This document shows positions 17,241 through 27,837 of a stretch of 64,000 bases of DNA, in pieces. The DNA lies in the NCBI GenBank assembly GCA_001314655.1, contig LJSF01000044.1:1-64000 (forward strand), in the 5' to 3' direction. Every line of letters begins with the position of its first letter. Within the stretch, counting starts at the first letter, position 1. Below the pieces are notes generated by a model, which saw nothing but the letters and a program-made list of their open reading frames with translations, searched no databases and was not told where the DNA came from. Source of the stretch: Rhodobacteraceae bacterium HLUCCA08 (lineage in GTDB: Bacteria > Pseudomonadota > Alphaproteobacteria > Rhodobacterales > Rhodobacteraceae). The position numbers and the translations under genes were made by a program.

Positions 17241-18287
17241 CTATCCTCCGACCTTGGCAAGCCGGCCGGTGGCGGCCGAGCGATACATGGCATCGAGCGC
17301 CTCGGTCACCCGGGCGCCGCATTCACCGTCCGAGGCATTGACCACGTCGTGCCCCGCGCAGAGCCGGGCAAAGACGCGGACCGGCAGGGTGCCGTCATAT
17401 TCGGCCTCTTGCGGAGAGATCGCGAAATCCTCGTCGGTGCCGTCAAGCCGGCTCAGCAGCAGCCGGGCGCGTTCGTTGTCGAACAGGATCATGCCCTCGG
17501 TGCCGTAGATGCGGATATCCATGTGCATGCCGCGATGCTTGGGGGTGGTCGAGGACCCCGACAGCGCGATGGTGGCGCCGTTGGTGGCGCGGGCGCAGGC
17601 GGCGTCGTAGTAGTCGACACCGGATTTCGACTTGCCGTCCAGGCAATAGACGCTGTCGAAACGCAGATCGGCGACATGGATCAGCCAGGCCAGCGAATGG
17701 GACATCTGGCCCCAGCCATAGCCGCCGGCCCGTGCCGGGTCGGCCCAGGTCGAGGCCGGCGGCCGGAACATGTGATCGGCGGTTTCCAGCATCGGCTCGC
17801 CGGCGAACAGGTCCTCGAGCGCCGATCCCATCTGGCAGATGGCATGGCGGACCTGCCCGATCCGGCCGGCCCGGACCCACTCGGCGGCCCGGGCGGTATA
17901 GGCGGTGAAATTGGCCCCCGTGGGCACCAGCACCTCGCGCCCCGCCTTCGTTGCGGCCCGGGCGATGGCGCGGCCATCGGCGGCGCTGGTGGCCATGGGT
18001 TTTTCCACCAGCACGTGGCAGCCGGCCTGCAGCGCGGCCACGGCGGGTGCGGTATGGGCGGTATGCGGGGTCGAGACCATGACGCCGTCAAGCCGTTCGT
18101 TGGCCAGCATCGCGCCCAGGTCGGTATGGCGCGCGGCGATGCCGAACCGGTCGCCCGCCGCGTCGAGGCGGGCCTTGTCCAGATCGCAGATCGCCACGAC
18201 CTGCGCCTCGGGGCAGTCCTCGATGGTCGGGATATGGTTGAAGGTGGCCCACCAGCCGATGCCGACGACGCCGATCCGTGCGGTCAT
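17241..18287 (-). CDS. Gfo/Idh/MocA family NAD(P)-dependent oxidoreductase
   Basis: The 348-residue protein has the N-terminal Rossmann motif RIGVVGIGWWATFNHIPTI. The family's catalytic block is GCHVLVEKPMATSAADGRAI (the lysine of EKP), and the C-terminal domain is beta-rich. Family members oxidise or reduce sugar hydroxyls. The start overlaps the stop of the GntR gene (ATGA at 18284-18287). It probably oxidises the sugar, or a derivative of the sugar, imported by the RhaS-like transporter encoded upstream. Confidence 0.88.
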   Translation of the reverse strand: MTARIGVVGIGWWATFNHIPTIEDCPEAQVVAICDLDKARLDAAGDRFGIAARHTDLGAMLANERLDGVMVSTPHTAHTAPAVAALQAGCHVLVEKPMATSAADGRAIARAATKAGREVLVPTGANFTAYTARAAEWVRAGRIGQVRHAICQMGSALEDLFAGEPMLETADHMFRPPASTWADPARAGGYGWGQMSHSLAWLIHVADLRFDSVYCLDGKSKSGVDYYDAACARATNGATIALSGSSTTPKHRGMHMDIRIYGTEGMILFDNERARLLLSRLDGTDEDFAISPQEAEYDGTLPVRVFARLCAGHDVVNASDGECGARVTEALDAMYRSAATGRLAKVGG

Positions 18288-19030
18288 GTCCTGTCCTCCT
18301 GTTGCTGTTGCGCGATGTCCTGGGCGACGGTGGAGCGATAGACGTTCTGCATGTGCTCTTCGGCCGCCTTGGCCGCCGCGGCTGGGTCGCCGGCGCGCAG
18401 GGCCTCGTAGAGGGCGCGGTGGTCCTTGAGGCTCTGGTCCAGCACCCGGGGATTTTCCGAGGCGCGGCGGCGGAATTCGAGGCCCAGGGAATTCAGGCTT
18501 TCGCCGATCCGCTTGAGAAAGGCATTGCCGCAGCCGATCCAGATCGCCTCGTGGAATTCCAGGTCGGCCATGCGGAAGGCCTTGGGATCGGACAGGGTGC
18601 CCTTCTGGGCGTCGAGCAGCGCCCCCAGCGCGTCAAGCTGGGCGTCGGTCATGTTGCGCGCGGCGCGGCGCGCGACATCGCCCTCGATCAGCGCGCGGGC
18701 GTCGTACAGTTCGCGGATGTTCATGTCCTCGAGCGACAGGAAGAACCGGATCGGGCCCAGCAGGGCGTCGCCGTCGAGCTGGCTGATGAAGGCGCCGCCG
18801 CCCTGGCGGCTGGTGACCACGCCAAGGATCGACAGGCCGCGGATCGCTTCGCGGACCGAGGGGCGCGAGACGTTCAGCAATTCGGCCAGTTCGCGTTCGG
18901 GGGGCAGCTGGTCGCCGGGCTTGAGCGCCCGCGAGGTGACCATTTCGAGGATCCGCTTGGCGACCATTTCCGACAGCGATTGCCGGGCGATCGGGGCCTC
19001 GTTGAGAAAGGCAGAGGGTTTCGGGCTCAT
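18284..19030 (-). CDS. GntR-family (FCD/FadR-type) transcriptional regulator
   Basis: The 248-residue protein has an N-terminal winged helix: [20 protein letters not shown], then [17 protein letters not shown]. The helical FCD ligand domain follows with [30 protein letters not shown] and [16 protein letters not shown], which supply the metal-binding histidines and aspartate. It lies inside the transporter operon with ATGA overlaps on both sides, so it is made with the transport system and probably autoregulates it. The PdhR-type palindrome at 25687-25701 is the best candidate target. Confidence 0.9.
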   Translation of the reverse strand: MSPKPSAFLNEAPIARQSLSEMVAKRILEMVTSRALKPGDQLPPERELAELLNVSRPSVREAIRGLSILGVVTSRQGGGAFISQLDGDALLGPIRFFLSLEDMNIRELYDARALIEGDVARRAARNMTDAQLDALGALLDAQKGTLSDPKAFRMADLEFHEAIWIGCGNAFLKRIGESLNSLGLEFRRRASENPRVLDQSLKDHRALYEALRAGDPAAAAKAAEEHMQNVYRSTVAQDIAQQQQEDRT

Positions 19031-20010
19031 CCGGTCGGTCCTTCTTCGGCGCGCCCCGCGCGGCGGCGCAGCAGCGCGCCGGGATCGATCCGGGGGGCGA
19101 TGACGGAGGCGATCAGCAGGATGCCGATCACGCCGGTCTGGATATGCCCGGTGATGTTCAAAAGCGCCATGCCGTTGCGCAGGTTCAGCACGATCAGCAC
19201 CGCCAGCAGCGTGCCGACCAGGCTGCCGCGGCCGCCGAAGATGCTGACCCCGCCCAGCAGGACCATGGTGATGATGTCCAGTTCGAACCCGTTGGCCACG
19301 TCGCCGCGCACCGCGCCGACCCGGGCGGCGAACAGCAGCCCGGCCAGGGCCGCGACCAGCCCCGACAGGGTGAACAGGATCAGCTTGTGGCGCGCGGTGT
19401 CGATGCCGGCAAAGGCCGCGACCTCGCGGTTGTTGCCGATCAGGTAGGTCTTGCGGCCGAAGCCACTGTGCGCCAGCACGATGTGGAACAGCACGAAAAG
19501 CCCCGCGAACAGGATCAGCGCCAGCGGGATGTCGCCCACCAGCCCCCGCTGGCCCAGCGCGTCGAACCAGTCGGGAAACCCGGTGATGCCGCGATCCTCG
19601 ACCAGCACGCGGGCCAGGCCGCGAAAGCCGATCAGCGTGGCCAGGGTGACCACCAGCGACGGCAGCCCGACCCAGGCGATGAACAGCCCGTTGAGCGCCC
19701 CGCCCAGCGCGCCGATCAGCAGCACCAGCAGGCAGGCCAGCCCCGCCGGCACGCCGCTGGCGAACAGAAAGCCGAAGGCGCAGGCCGCCAGCCCCATCAT
19801 CGAGCCGACCGAAAGGTCGATTTCGGCATTGATGATGATGAAGGTCATGATCAGCGCGACGATGATCTTTTCGATCGACAGCTGGAACAGGTTGATCTGG
19901 TTCGACAGGGTCAGGAATTGCGGCGACAGGGTCGCATTGGCGATGATGATCGCCACCAGCGCGGCCAGCAGGAAACCTTCCCAGCTTTTGAGGCGGGCCA
20001 GCAGGGTCAT
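19027..20010 (-). CDS. rhaQ: ABC sugar transporter permease (RhaQ-like)
   Basis: The 327-residue inner-membrane permease belongs to the BPD_transp_2 (RbsC-like) family. It has about ten hydrophobic segments, the motif [16 protein letters not shown] in the second quarter, and [19 protein letters not shown] near the end. Together with the neighbouring permease (20007-21077) it would form the channel for the sugar delivered by the binding protein at 22652-23692. The RhaQ name rests on that binding protein's similarity and on the presence of two permeases in tandem. Confidence 0.85.
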   Translation of the reverse strand: MTLLARLKSWEGFLLAALVAIIIANATLSPQFLTLSNQINLFQLSIEKIIVALIMTFIIINAEIDLSVGSMMGLAACAFGFLFASGVPAGLACLLVLLIGALGGALNGLFIAWVGLPSLVVTLATLIGFRGLARVLVEDRGITGFPDWFDALGQRGLVGDIPLALILFAGLFVLFHIVLAHSGFGRKTYLIGNNREVAAFAGIDTARHKLILFTLSGLVAALAGLLFAARVGAVRGDVANGFELDIITMVLLGGVSIFGGRGSLVGTLLAVLIVLNLRNGMALLNITGHIQTGVIGILLIASVIAPRIDPGALLRRRAGRAEEGPTG

Positions 20011-21073
20011 GGGGCGGGTCCTTGCGCTTGGGCGGCCAGTTCGCGGGCGATCCGTTCTTCGGCCTTGCGGTGTTCACGGGCGGCGCGGGCGGCGACCAGG
20101 CGGCGCATCAGCAGCGCGTCGGCGGCGACCGACAGCAGGATCAGGATGCCCAGCACCGCCTCGCGCCAGAATTCGCTGACCATCTGCCAGCGCACCAGCG
20201 AGGTGTCGATCAGGTCGACCAGGATCGCGCCGATCAGCGCGCCGATCACGGTGCCGGAACCGCCGAAGATATTGACCCCGCCGACCACGGCGGCGGCGAC
20301 GGATTTCAGCTCGAACCCCAGCCCCGCGACCACGGTGATGGTGCCGAACCGGGCCAGGAACATGAACCCGCCCAGACCCGCCAGCGCGCCGGCCAGCACG
20401 AAGGCCACGAAGACGGTCTTGCGGGTGTCGATGCCCGCCATCTCGGCCGCTTCGGGGTTCGAACCGATGGCATAAAGCCTGCGCGCCGCGCGCAGCCGCG
20501 ACAGGGCGACATGGACGATCAGGACCACCACCACGGCGGCGACGAAGGCGGCGCGGAACTGCATCTGGCCCCATTGCCACAGCACCGTGTTGGGAAACGA
20601 GACCAGCCATTCCGGCAGGTTGGCGGTCGAGATCGACTTGCTGTCGGAATATTCCACCAGTGCCGAACGGAACAGCGCCATGGTGCCCAGCGTCACGATG
20701 ATCGAGGGCACCCGGGCAAAGGCCACCAGCAGGCCGTTGATCGCGCCGAAGACGGCGCCGAGGGCCATGGCATAGAGCACCAGAACCACGGGGCCGAGAT
20801 CGGGGTTGTTGGTGATCAGGCTGCCGGTGGCGAAGGCCACGAAGCCGACGGTGGAGCCGATCGACAGGTCGATGTTGCGGGTGATGATGACCAGGGTCTG
20901 GGCGGTGGCGATCAGCGCCATGATCGCGACCGAGGAGGACACCCGGTTGAACAGCCGCCCGTTGAGGTAATTGGGCACCACCGCGGCAAAGAACAGGATC
21001 ACCGCGACCAGCACCGCCAGCAGCGCGAGAATGCGCAGCACCTGCGGGTTCAGGCGGTCCATCAGGCGCAGCA

Positions 21074-21077
<4 letters not shown>
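20007..21077 (-). CDS. rhaP: ABC sugar transporter permease (RhaP-like)
   Basis: The 356-residue permease of the RbsC type carries [18 protein letters not shown] and the conserved [20 protein letters not shown]. It is paired with the permease at 19027-20010 by an ATGA overlap at 20007-20010. It also overlaps the ATPase gene (ATGA at 21074-21077). The C-terminal tail is long and charged ([17 protein letters not shown]), which is unusual for this family. Confidence 0.85.
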
Positions 21078-22582
<1,505 letters not shown>

Positions 22583-22651
22583 GGGGTTGCCTTCCTCAAA
22601 CGGGCCGCGGCGGGCGGGAGTCCCCGCCGCAGCCCCACCGGGACGGGCGCG

Positions 22652-23692
22652 TCACTGCGCCGCGGCCTCGACGTTTTCGGCGGTATAGACGGTGAACGGC
22701 CCCATCAGGATGCGCTTGGCGCCGGGGCGGCCCGGATCCTCCTCGATGGTGTAATCGCCCATCCGCCCGGCGGTGAAGCTTTCGCCGATCTCGCCGACAA
22801 GCTGGCCGGTGGCCAGGCCATAGGCGGTGTAATAGGTCAGGTAGCCCAGGTCGCGGAAATCCCACAGGGCGAATTCCGGCGCGCAGCCGTTCATCGTGTA
22901 GGACACCATTTCCGAGGGCAGGCCCAGGCCCGAGACCTTGACCTGGTCGCACAGGCCCTCGTCCTGCATCGCCTTCGAGGCCGCCTGGATGCCGACGGTG
23001 GTGGGCGACATGATGACGCCCAGATCGGGATATTGATCGACCAGCGACAGCGCGCGGTTGTAGCTGACCTCGGCCTGGTCGTCGCCATAGACGATGTCGA
23101 CCAGTTCGATGCCGGCATATTTTTCGTCCGCGGCCAGCACCTCCTGCATCGAGGCGATCCAGGCGTTCTGGTTGGCGGCGTCCGGCGTGGCCGACAGCAC
23201 CGCCATCTGGCCTTCGCCGCCAAGGATCGAATGGGCCATGTCGGCCATCACCACGCCGATGGAGCCGAAATCGACCTGGGCGACAAAGACGTCCTCGCCT
23301 TCGCCGCCGGGGATCGGGCTGTCCCAGGTGACGACCCGGGTGCCGGCCTCTTGCGCCGCCTGGGCCGCCGGAGCGATCTGGTCGCCGGCATTGTTGGACA
23401 GCATGACGGCGCCCTGGCCTTGGGTGGCCGAGGTGGTCATGATCTCGATCTGGCCGGCGACCGAGTTTTCGGGCGTCGGGCCGACGAACAGCAGGTCGCC
23501 GGGGTTTTCCAGTTCGGCATGGGCTTCCTGGGCGCCTTCATTGGCCTGGTCGAAGACCAGGATGCCGAGGAATTTGGGCAGCAGCACCATGTCCACCTCC
23601 TGGCCGCCCTCGAGGGCGGTCTGGGCGGTGGCAAGGCTGGCGCCGCTGATCATCAATGCGGCCGCAAGGCCGAGGGTCTTGAACGATTTCAT
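22652..23692 (-). CDS. rhaS: periplasmic sugar-binding protein (RhaS-like)
   Basis: The start is ATG 23692 after GGAGGACCCC, giving the signal peptide [20 protein letters not shown] and cleavage after ATAQ. The 346-residue Peripla_BP_4 protein has LVVGPTP-type and WDSPIPGG motifs. Further motifs are [45 protein letters not shown] and [13 protein letters not shown], all typical of rhamnose-binding RhaS proteins. It would capture a 6-deoxy sugar and deliver it to the permeases. The ligand is inferred from family resemblance only. Confidence 0.88.
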   Translation of the reverse strand: MKSFKTLGLAAALMISGASLATAQTALEGGQEVDMVLLPKFLGILVFDQANEGAQEAHAELENPGDLLFVGPTPENSVAGQIEIMTTSATQGQGAVMLSNNAGDQIAPAAQAAQEAGTRVVTWDSPIPGGEGEDVFVAQVDFGSIGVVMADMAHSILGGEGQMAVLSATPDAANQNAWIASMQEVLAADEKYAGIELVDIVYGDDQAEVSYNRALSLVDQYPDLGVIMSPTTVGIQAASKAMQDEGLCDQVKVSGLGLPSEMVSYTMNGCAPEFALWDFRDLGYLTYYTAYGLATGQLVGEIGESFTAGRMGDYTIEEDPGRPGAKRILMGPFTVYTAENVEAAAQ

Positions 23693-23833
23693 GGGGTCCT
23701 CCTCCGTTGAAATCTGGTTGCGGCGATCGCTCGCCTTCTGCCCGCCTCCTCCCACTGGCGGCGGGGTCATAGGGTCACCGCCCCGGTCGCGATCCGGCCT
23801 GTGCGGGGATGGTCCCGGGGGGCGGTCATGGGC

Positions 23834-24802
23834 CTATCCTTTCGGCATCGGGACGGGTTTGCGGGGCCCTTCGCCGCGCAGGGCGCGGGCGATATCCTGC
23901 GCGACAAGACCCTGCAGGCGGCCGATCGCGGCCTCGGAATACCAGGCGGCATGGGGGCTGAGCAGGCAATTGGGCGCGCCGCGCAGGGGCGAGTCCGCGG
24001 GCAGCGGTTCGGAGCCGAAGACATCGAGCGCGGCGCCGCCGATGGTGCCATCGGACAGGGCGCGGGCCAGGTCGGCCTCGTCGATCAACTGGCCACGGGC
24101 GGTGTTGACCAGCATCGCATGGGGCTGCATCCGGGCGAGCCGTTCGGCGTTGAAGAAGCCGGTGGTCTGCGCGGTCGAGGGCGCATGCAGCGAGATGATG
24201 TCGGACCGGGCCAGCAGGGCGTCGGCGCTGACCAGGGTCACGCCCGTTTCGGTGGTCTGCGCCTCGGTCAGGCCGGGATCGGCGGCCAGGAAGTCAAAGC
24301 CGAAGCCCGCCAGCCGCGCCCGGACCGCGCGCCCGATCTGGCCAAGGCCGAAGAAGCCGACGATCGTGTCGGAAAACGGCTTCATCGGCTTGGCGACCTT
24401 GACCGCGGCCCAGTCCCCGGCCCGGACCGAGGCATCCAGCGGCACCAGCTTGCGCAGCAGCGCCAGGATCGCCGCGGCGGTGTGGTCGGCGACCTCGTCG
24501 GCGCAGTAATCGGGCACATAGCCCACGCGCAGCCCGGCCGCGGCGGCCGCGGCCAGGTCGATATTGTCATAGCCCACGCCGTAGCGGATCACCGTCGCGC
24601 CGGGCTTCACGGCCTGCGCCGAAAGCGCGCCGAAGGCGGCGAATTGCACCACGGCGACATCGGCCCCGGCGACGGCCCCGGCGACCTCGGCATCGGTCTT
24701 GCAGTGATGGGCGTCGAAATCGGCCCCCCCGTCGCGCGCAGCGGCCTGTTCGGCCTCCAGCGCGGGAAAGGTGTAATCGGTGACGACGACGCGGCGGCTC
24801 AT
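23834..24802 (-). CDS. D-2-hydroxyacid dehydrogenase (C-terminal binding protein-like)
   Basis: The 322-residue NAD-dependent dehydrogenase has the nucleotide motif IVGFFGLGQIGRAVRARL and the catalytic arginine block MLVNTARGQLIDEADLARAL. The catalytic glutamate is followed by the histidine in LLSPHAAWYSEAA. The YGVGYDNIDLAAAAAAGLRV block is typical of the phosphoglycerate-dehydrogenase-like group. It overlaps the upstream acetoacetate-decarboxylase-like gene (ATGA at 24799-24802). It probably reduces or oxidises a 2-oxo/2-hydroxy acid formed in the sugar pathway. Confidence 0.88.
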   Translation of the reverse strand: MSRRVVVTDYTFPALEAEQAAARDGGADFDAHHCKTDAEVAGAVAGADVAVVQFAAFGALSAQAVKPGATVIRYGVGYDNIDLAAAAAAGLRVGYVPDYCADEVADHTAAAILALLRKLVPLDASVRAGDWAAVKVAKPMKPFSDTIVGFFGLGQIGRAVRARLAGFGFDFLAADPGLTEAQTTETGVTLVSADALLARSDIISLHAPSTAQTTGFFNAERLARMQPHAMLVNTARGQLIDEADLARALSDGTIGGAALDVFGSEPLPADSPLRGAPNCLLSPHAAWYSEAAIGRLQGLVAQDIARALRGEGPRKPVPMPKG

Positions 24803-25578
24803 CCCGTGCCCTCCAGGTAATCGTGGATGATCTCGCCCGGCACGAGGGTGAAGTCGGCGCGCCAGTGGATGCCCTGCAGCGGTTCCAGCACCGGCAGGCG
24901 GAAGACCGGCAATTGGGCATTGGCGCGCAGTTCGACCGTGGCGGGGCCGGTCCAGGCCTCGTGCAGGCGGAGCTGCGCCAGCTTGCGGCTGGTCAGTTGG
25001 CGGATCGCGGGGCGGCCGTCGACATGATCCACCGCCTTGAGGTTGAGGTTGGTGGCGAAGTCGAAATGCGGCGCCAGGTCCGCGGCGTCGATCCGGGCCT
25101 GCTTGTAGGGCATGGTGGCGGTGATCACGTCGATGCCGTTGCGCGCCACCTGCCCCACCAGCAGGTCACCGCGCGGCTCCAGGCTGGGCTGGCCCAGTTT
25201 CTTGGGCTGGCCGTGCACTTCGCGCCCATGGGCGACACCGATATCCGAGGACAGGACCAGATAGGGCGAATAGGCCCCGTCCCGATCGCCCAGCCGGGCG
25301 GCGATCATCACGTTGGCCTCGGCATAGGGGCCAAGCCAGTCGGTGTCGGTCATCCTGTAGATATGGACGCAGACCACGTCGCCCACCGGTTCCAGCGGCG
25401 GCGGCAGAAGGAAGGCCATCGCCTCGGGATCGGTGCGCCAATAGACGGTCAGAACCTCGGCATTGCGGAATTCGAACGGGAACGGCGGCACCATCGGCGC
25501 ATCCCAGGGGGTCGAGAAACCGCCCCTGCGGATGTCCTCTTCGGTCGGCCTGGTCACGCCGTAGCGGGTGCGGGCCAT
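24799..25578 (-). CDS. acetoacetate decarboxylase-like (ADC superfamily) protein
   Basis: The start at ATG 25578 gives 259 residues. Motifs of the acetoacetate decarboxylase-like fold are LLPPPLEPVGDVVCVHIYRM, GAYSPYLVLSSDIGVAHGRE, HGQPKKLGQPSLE and a C-terminal LEPLQGIHWRADFTLVPGE. The true decarboxylase uses a Schiff-base lysine; the lysine pair in GQPKKLG is the likely equivalent. ADC-fold proteins also include hydratases and aldolases, so the reaction here is open. It heads the leftward sugar operon opposite the SDR gene. Confidence 0.82.
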   Translation of the reverse strand: MARTRYGVTRPTEEDIRRGGFSTPWDAPMVPPFPFEFRNAEVLTVYWRTDPEAMAFLLPPPLEPVGDVVCVHIYRMTDTDWLGPYAEANVMIAARLGDRDGAYSPYLVLSSDIGVAHGREVHGQPKKLGQPSLEPRGDLLVGQVARNGIDVITATMPYKQARIDAADLAPHFDFATNLNLKAVDHVDGRPAIRQLTSRKLAQLRLHEAWTGPATVELRANAQLPVFRLPVLEPLQGIHWRADFTLVPGEIIHDYLEGTG

Positions 25579-25678
25579 GACGTTCCCCCTTGCTGGTCGC
25601 GTGTGTCCCTTGCGGGTCCGCGATCCGTCCTCCCTGGTGCCTCGGCGATTGGTTTTGACAGGGCGCCGAAGTCGCTTT

Positions 25679-25701
25679 ACCAATTAATTGGTCAGACCAA
25701 T
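25679..25701. promoter_or_regulatory. GntR/PdhR-type operator in the divergent promoter
   Basis: ATTGGTCAGACCAAT at 25687-25701 is a palindrome with a 3-base centre. It equals the known PdhR/FCD-GntR consensus ATTGGTnnnACCAAT. A second palindrome, ACCAATTAATTGGT (25679-25692), overlaps it. The site lies between the divergent start codons at 25578 and 25733, so it can control both transcripts. The likely ligand protein is the FCD regulator at 18284-19030. Confidence 0.8.
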
Positions 25702-25732
25702 CTTGGCCGGACTTGGGAGGAAATCAAGCAAA

Positions 25733-26494
25733 ATGTTCGACCTGTCCCCGATCGCGGTGCCGGACCTGTCCGGCCGGACCATCCTTGTCACCGGCGCCGG
25801 GCGCGGTATCGGGGCGGTGCTTGCCCGGATGCTGTGCGACCATGGCGCGCGCGTCTATGCGGGGCTTTACGGCCCCGCCGACCCGGCCGCCGCCAACCTT
25901 CTGGCGCCCTGCACCAGGGTGGCGCTGGACGTGACCGATGCGGGGTCCGTCGCGTCGGTCCTGACCCGGATCCGGTCCGAGGCCGGGGGGCTGGACGCGC
26001 TGGTCAACAACGCCGGCTCGATCACCCCGATCGGGCATATCGACAGCCTCGCCACCGAATCGCTGCGTTCCGCCTACGAGGTCAATGCCCTGGGCCTGCA
26101 CCGGATGACCTGCGCCGCCCTGCCCCTGCTGCGCGCCAGCGGCGGCGTGGTGGTCAATGCCGGCACCGGCGCCGCGACCACACCGATGGAGGGCTGGGCC
26201 GCCTATTGCAATTCCAAGGCCGCCGCGCGGATGATGACGATGATGTTCGCCAAGGACCTGGAGGGGGGGCCGGTGCAGTTCTTTTTCATCGGCATCCCGC
26301 CCACCGATACCGAGATGCAGGCCGAAATCCGCACCGCCGGGCTGAACCCGATCAGCAGGATCGCCCAGGCCGACCTGGTGCGCCCCGAGGTGCCGGCCAG
26401 CGTCATGGCCTGGCTCTGCGGGCCGCAGGCGCGCGGGCTGGAGGACGTGGTGCTGGACGTGCGCGACGACTTTTTCAAGGCGATGATGGGCTGA
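25733..26494 (+). CDS. short-chain dehydrogenase/reductase
   Basis: The start at ATG 25733 follows GGGAGG at 25715-25720. The 253-residue SDR has GRTILVTGAGRGIGAVLAR (coenzyme motif TGxxxGxG), LDALVNNAGSITP, and an active-site region GWAAYCNSKAAARMMTMMFA with YxxxK. The serine of the catalytic triad lies in a divergent region, VVNAGTGAATTP, where the usual serine is replaced by threonine or alanine, so activity should be checked. It is transcribed divergently from the sugar operon and precedes the enolase-superfamily gene by 9 bases. Confidence 0.85.
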   Translation: MFDLSPIAVPDLSGRTILVTGAGRGIGAVLARMLCDHGARVYAGLYGPADPAAANLLAPCTRVALDVTDAGSVASVLTRIRSEAGGLDALVNNAGSITPIGHIDSLATESLRSAYEVNALGLHRMTCAALPLLRASGGVVVNAGTGAATTPMEGWAAYCNSKAAARMMTMMFAKDLEGGPVQFFFIGIPPTDTEMQAEIRTAGLNPISRIAQADLVRPEVPASVMAWLCGPQARGLEDVVLDVRDDFFKAMMG

Positions 26495-26503
26495 GGGATC
26501 AGG

Positions 26504-27634
26504 ATGGTGACAGTCGAACGCGTCGAGGCGATCCCGGTTTCCTACCGCGAGCCCACCGATCACAACCGGTTCCGGTCGGTCTGCCTGGTGAAGATCACCG
26601 ATACCGACGGCCGGACCGGCTGGGGCGAAGGCTGCGCCTATTTCCCCGAGGCGACGCTGGCCACCGCCCGCATCGTCGAGGGGATGGCCCCGCTGGTGGT
26701 GGGGCAGAACCCGCTGCAGACCGAGGCGATCTGGCACCGGCTGAAGGACCATTCCTGGTGGTATGGCACCGGGGCGGGCATCGCCTCGATCGCCATTTCG
26801 GGGATCGACATCGCGCTGTGGGACCTCAAGGGCAAGCAGCTGGGCGCCAGCGTGCTGGACCTGCTGGGCGGGCCGGTGCGGGATGCGCTGCCGGCGATCG
26901 CCAGCCTGCACGGCACGCACGAAAGCATCGACGCCATGGCCGAAGAGATCGCCGCCCATACCGCCACCGGGCTGCAGGGCGCCAAGGTGGGATTCGGCAA
27001 GGCCGGCAATGCGCATCTGGGCTTCGACGAGGCGCGCGACCTGGCCTTCGTCGAGGCGGTGCAGGCGGCGATGGGGCCGGGCAAGGACCTGATGATCGAC
27101 CTCGGGGTCAGGAATTTCTGGGACGTTCCCACCGCGATCCGCCGCGCCCGCGCCTTCGAGGAGCGCGGCGTCGCCTGGCTGGAGGAACCGCTGGGCCATG
27201 ACGACCCGGCGGGTTACGCCGCCCTGCGCGCCGCCACCGGCATCCGCATCGCCTATGGCGAACGCGAATGGAACGCGCGCGGCGTGCAGCGGATCGTCGA
27301 GACCGGGACGGTCGATGTGGTGGGCCTCGATCCCGGGCGGGTCGAGGGGATCACCGGCTTTCGCAAGGCGGCCGAGATCTGCGCCCTGAACCGGCGCCAG
27401 GCCAATGCGCATAATTTCTCGACCGCCATTGTCGGGGCCGCCAGCCAGGCGCTGAGCTTTGCCTGCCCGGCGTGCCATGTCCTGGAATTGCAGCCGGTCT
27501 ATGGCCCGGCGCAAAAGGACCTGGTGGATCGCCCGGTCTGGCACACCAAGGGCTATGTGAACCGGCCCGACGGCCCCGGCCTGGGGATCGAGATCGACGA
27601 GGATCTGGTGGCCTCGGCCCGGCTCGACCGCTAG
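26504..27634 (+). CDS. enolase-superfamily enzyme (mandelate racemase/dehydratase group)
   Basis: The 376-residue protein has the MR_MLE fold. Visible active-site residues are KVGFGK (the lysine motif on the second strand), DLMIDLGVRNFWD (first metal ligand), WLEEPLGHDD (second) and AYGEREWNARG (third). VVGLDPGRVEG and ANAHNFSTAI form the His-Asp dyad. Members dehydrate or epimerise acid sugars, so this is a likely aldonate dehydratase. The substrate is not clear: it is not obviously the characterised L-rhamnonate dehydratase. It follows the SDR in a two-gene operon. Confidence 0.85.
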   Translation: MVTVERVEAIPVSYREPTDHNRFRSVCLVKITDTDGRTGWGEGCAYFPEATLATARIVEGMAPLVVGQNPLQTEAIWHRLKDHSWWYGTGAGIASIAISGIDIALWDLKGKQLGASVLDLLGGPVRDALPAIASLHGTHESIDAMAEEIAAHTATGLQGAKVGFGKAGNAHLGFDEARDLAFVEAVQAAMGPGKDLMIDLGVRNFWDVPTAIRRARAFEERGVAWLEEPLGHDDPAGYAALRAATGIRIAYGEREWNARGVQRIVETGTVDVVGLDPGRVEGITGFRKAAEICALNRRQANAHNFSTAIVGAASQALSFACPACHVLELQPVYGPAQKDLVDRPVWHTKGYVNRPDGPGLGIEIDEDLVASARLDR

Positions 27635-27635
27635 G

Positions 27636-27730
27636 GCGTGTCGCGTTCGACCGGAACCGGAAGAACGCGGCCTCTCCCGTCGGTCGACCGCGTTCTTGTA
27701 TCCTGGCGGATCCAATGCAACGCGACACGC
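27636..27730. repeat. nested inverted-repeat element
   Basis: An outer perfect 12-base inverted repeat (GCGTGTCGCGTT at 27636-27647 against 27719-27730) encloses an inner perfect 10-base repeat (AAGAACGCGG at 27661-27670 against 27688-27697). The inner hairpin could terminate transcription of the enolase gene ending at 27634. The outer repeat makes the region resemble a small palindromic or MITE-like element. No coding frame is present. Confidence 0.55.
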
Positions 27731-27779
27731 AATCGGGGCGGCGCACCGATTGGCGATTGCCCGTGACGCTGACGATGCT

Positions 27780-27795
27780 AACATGCTAGTATGGT
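27780..27795. promoter_or_regulatory. operator 1 of the L-fucose regulon
   Basis: The core CATGCTAGTATG is at 27782-27793, an imperfect palindrome matching the four other sites at 30839, 35277, 41355 and 43352. It lies 45 bases upstream of the L-fuconate dehydratase start at 27838. The probable binder is the FCD/GntR protein at 30851-31585. Confidence 0.75.
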
Positions 27796-27837
27796 CAAGC
27801 CGGCGCGGCCGGATGTCGTCACAGCAGGAGAACCGCC

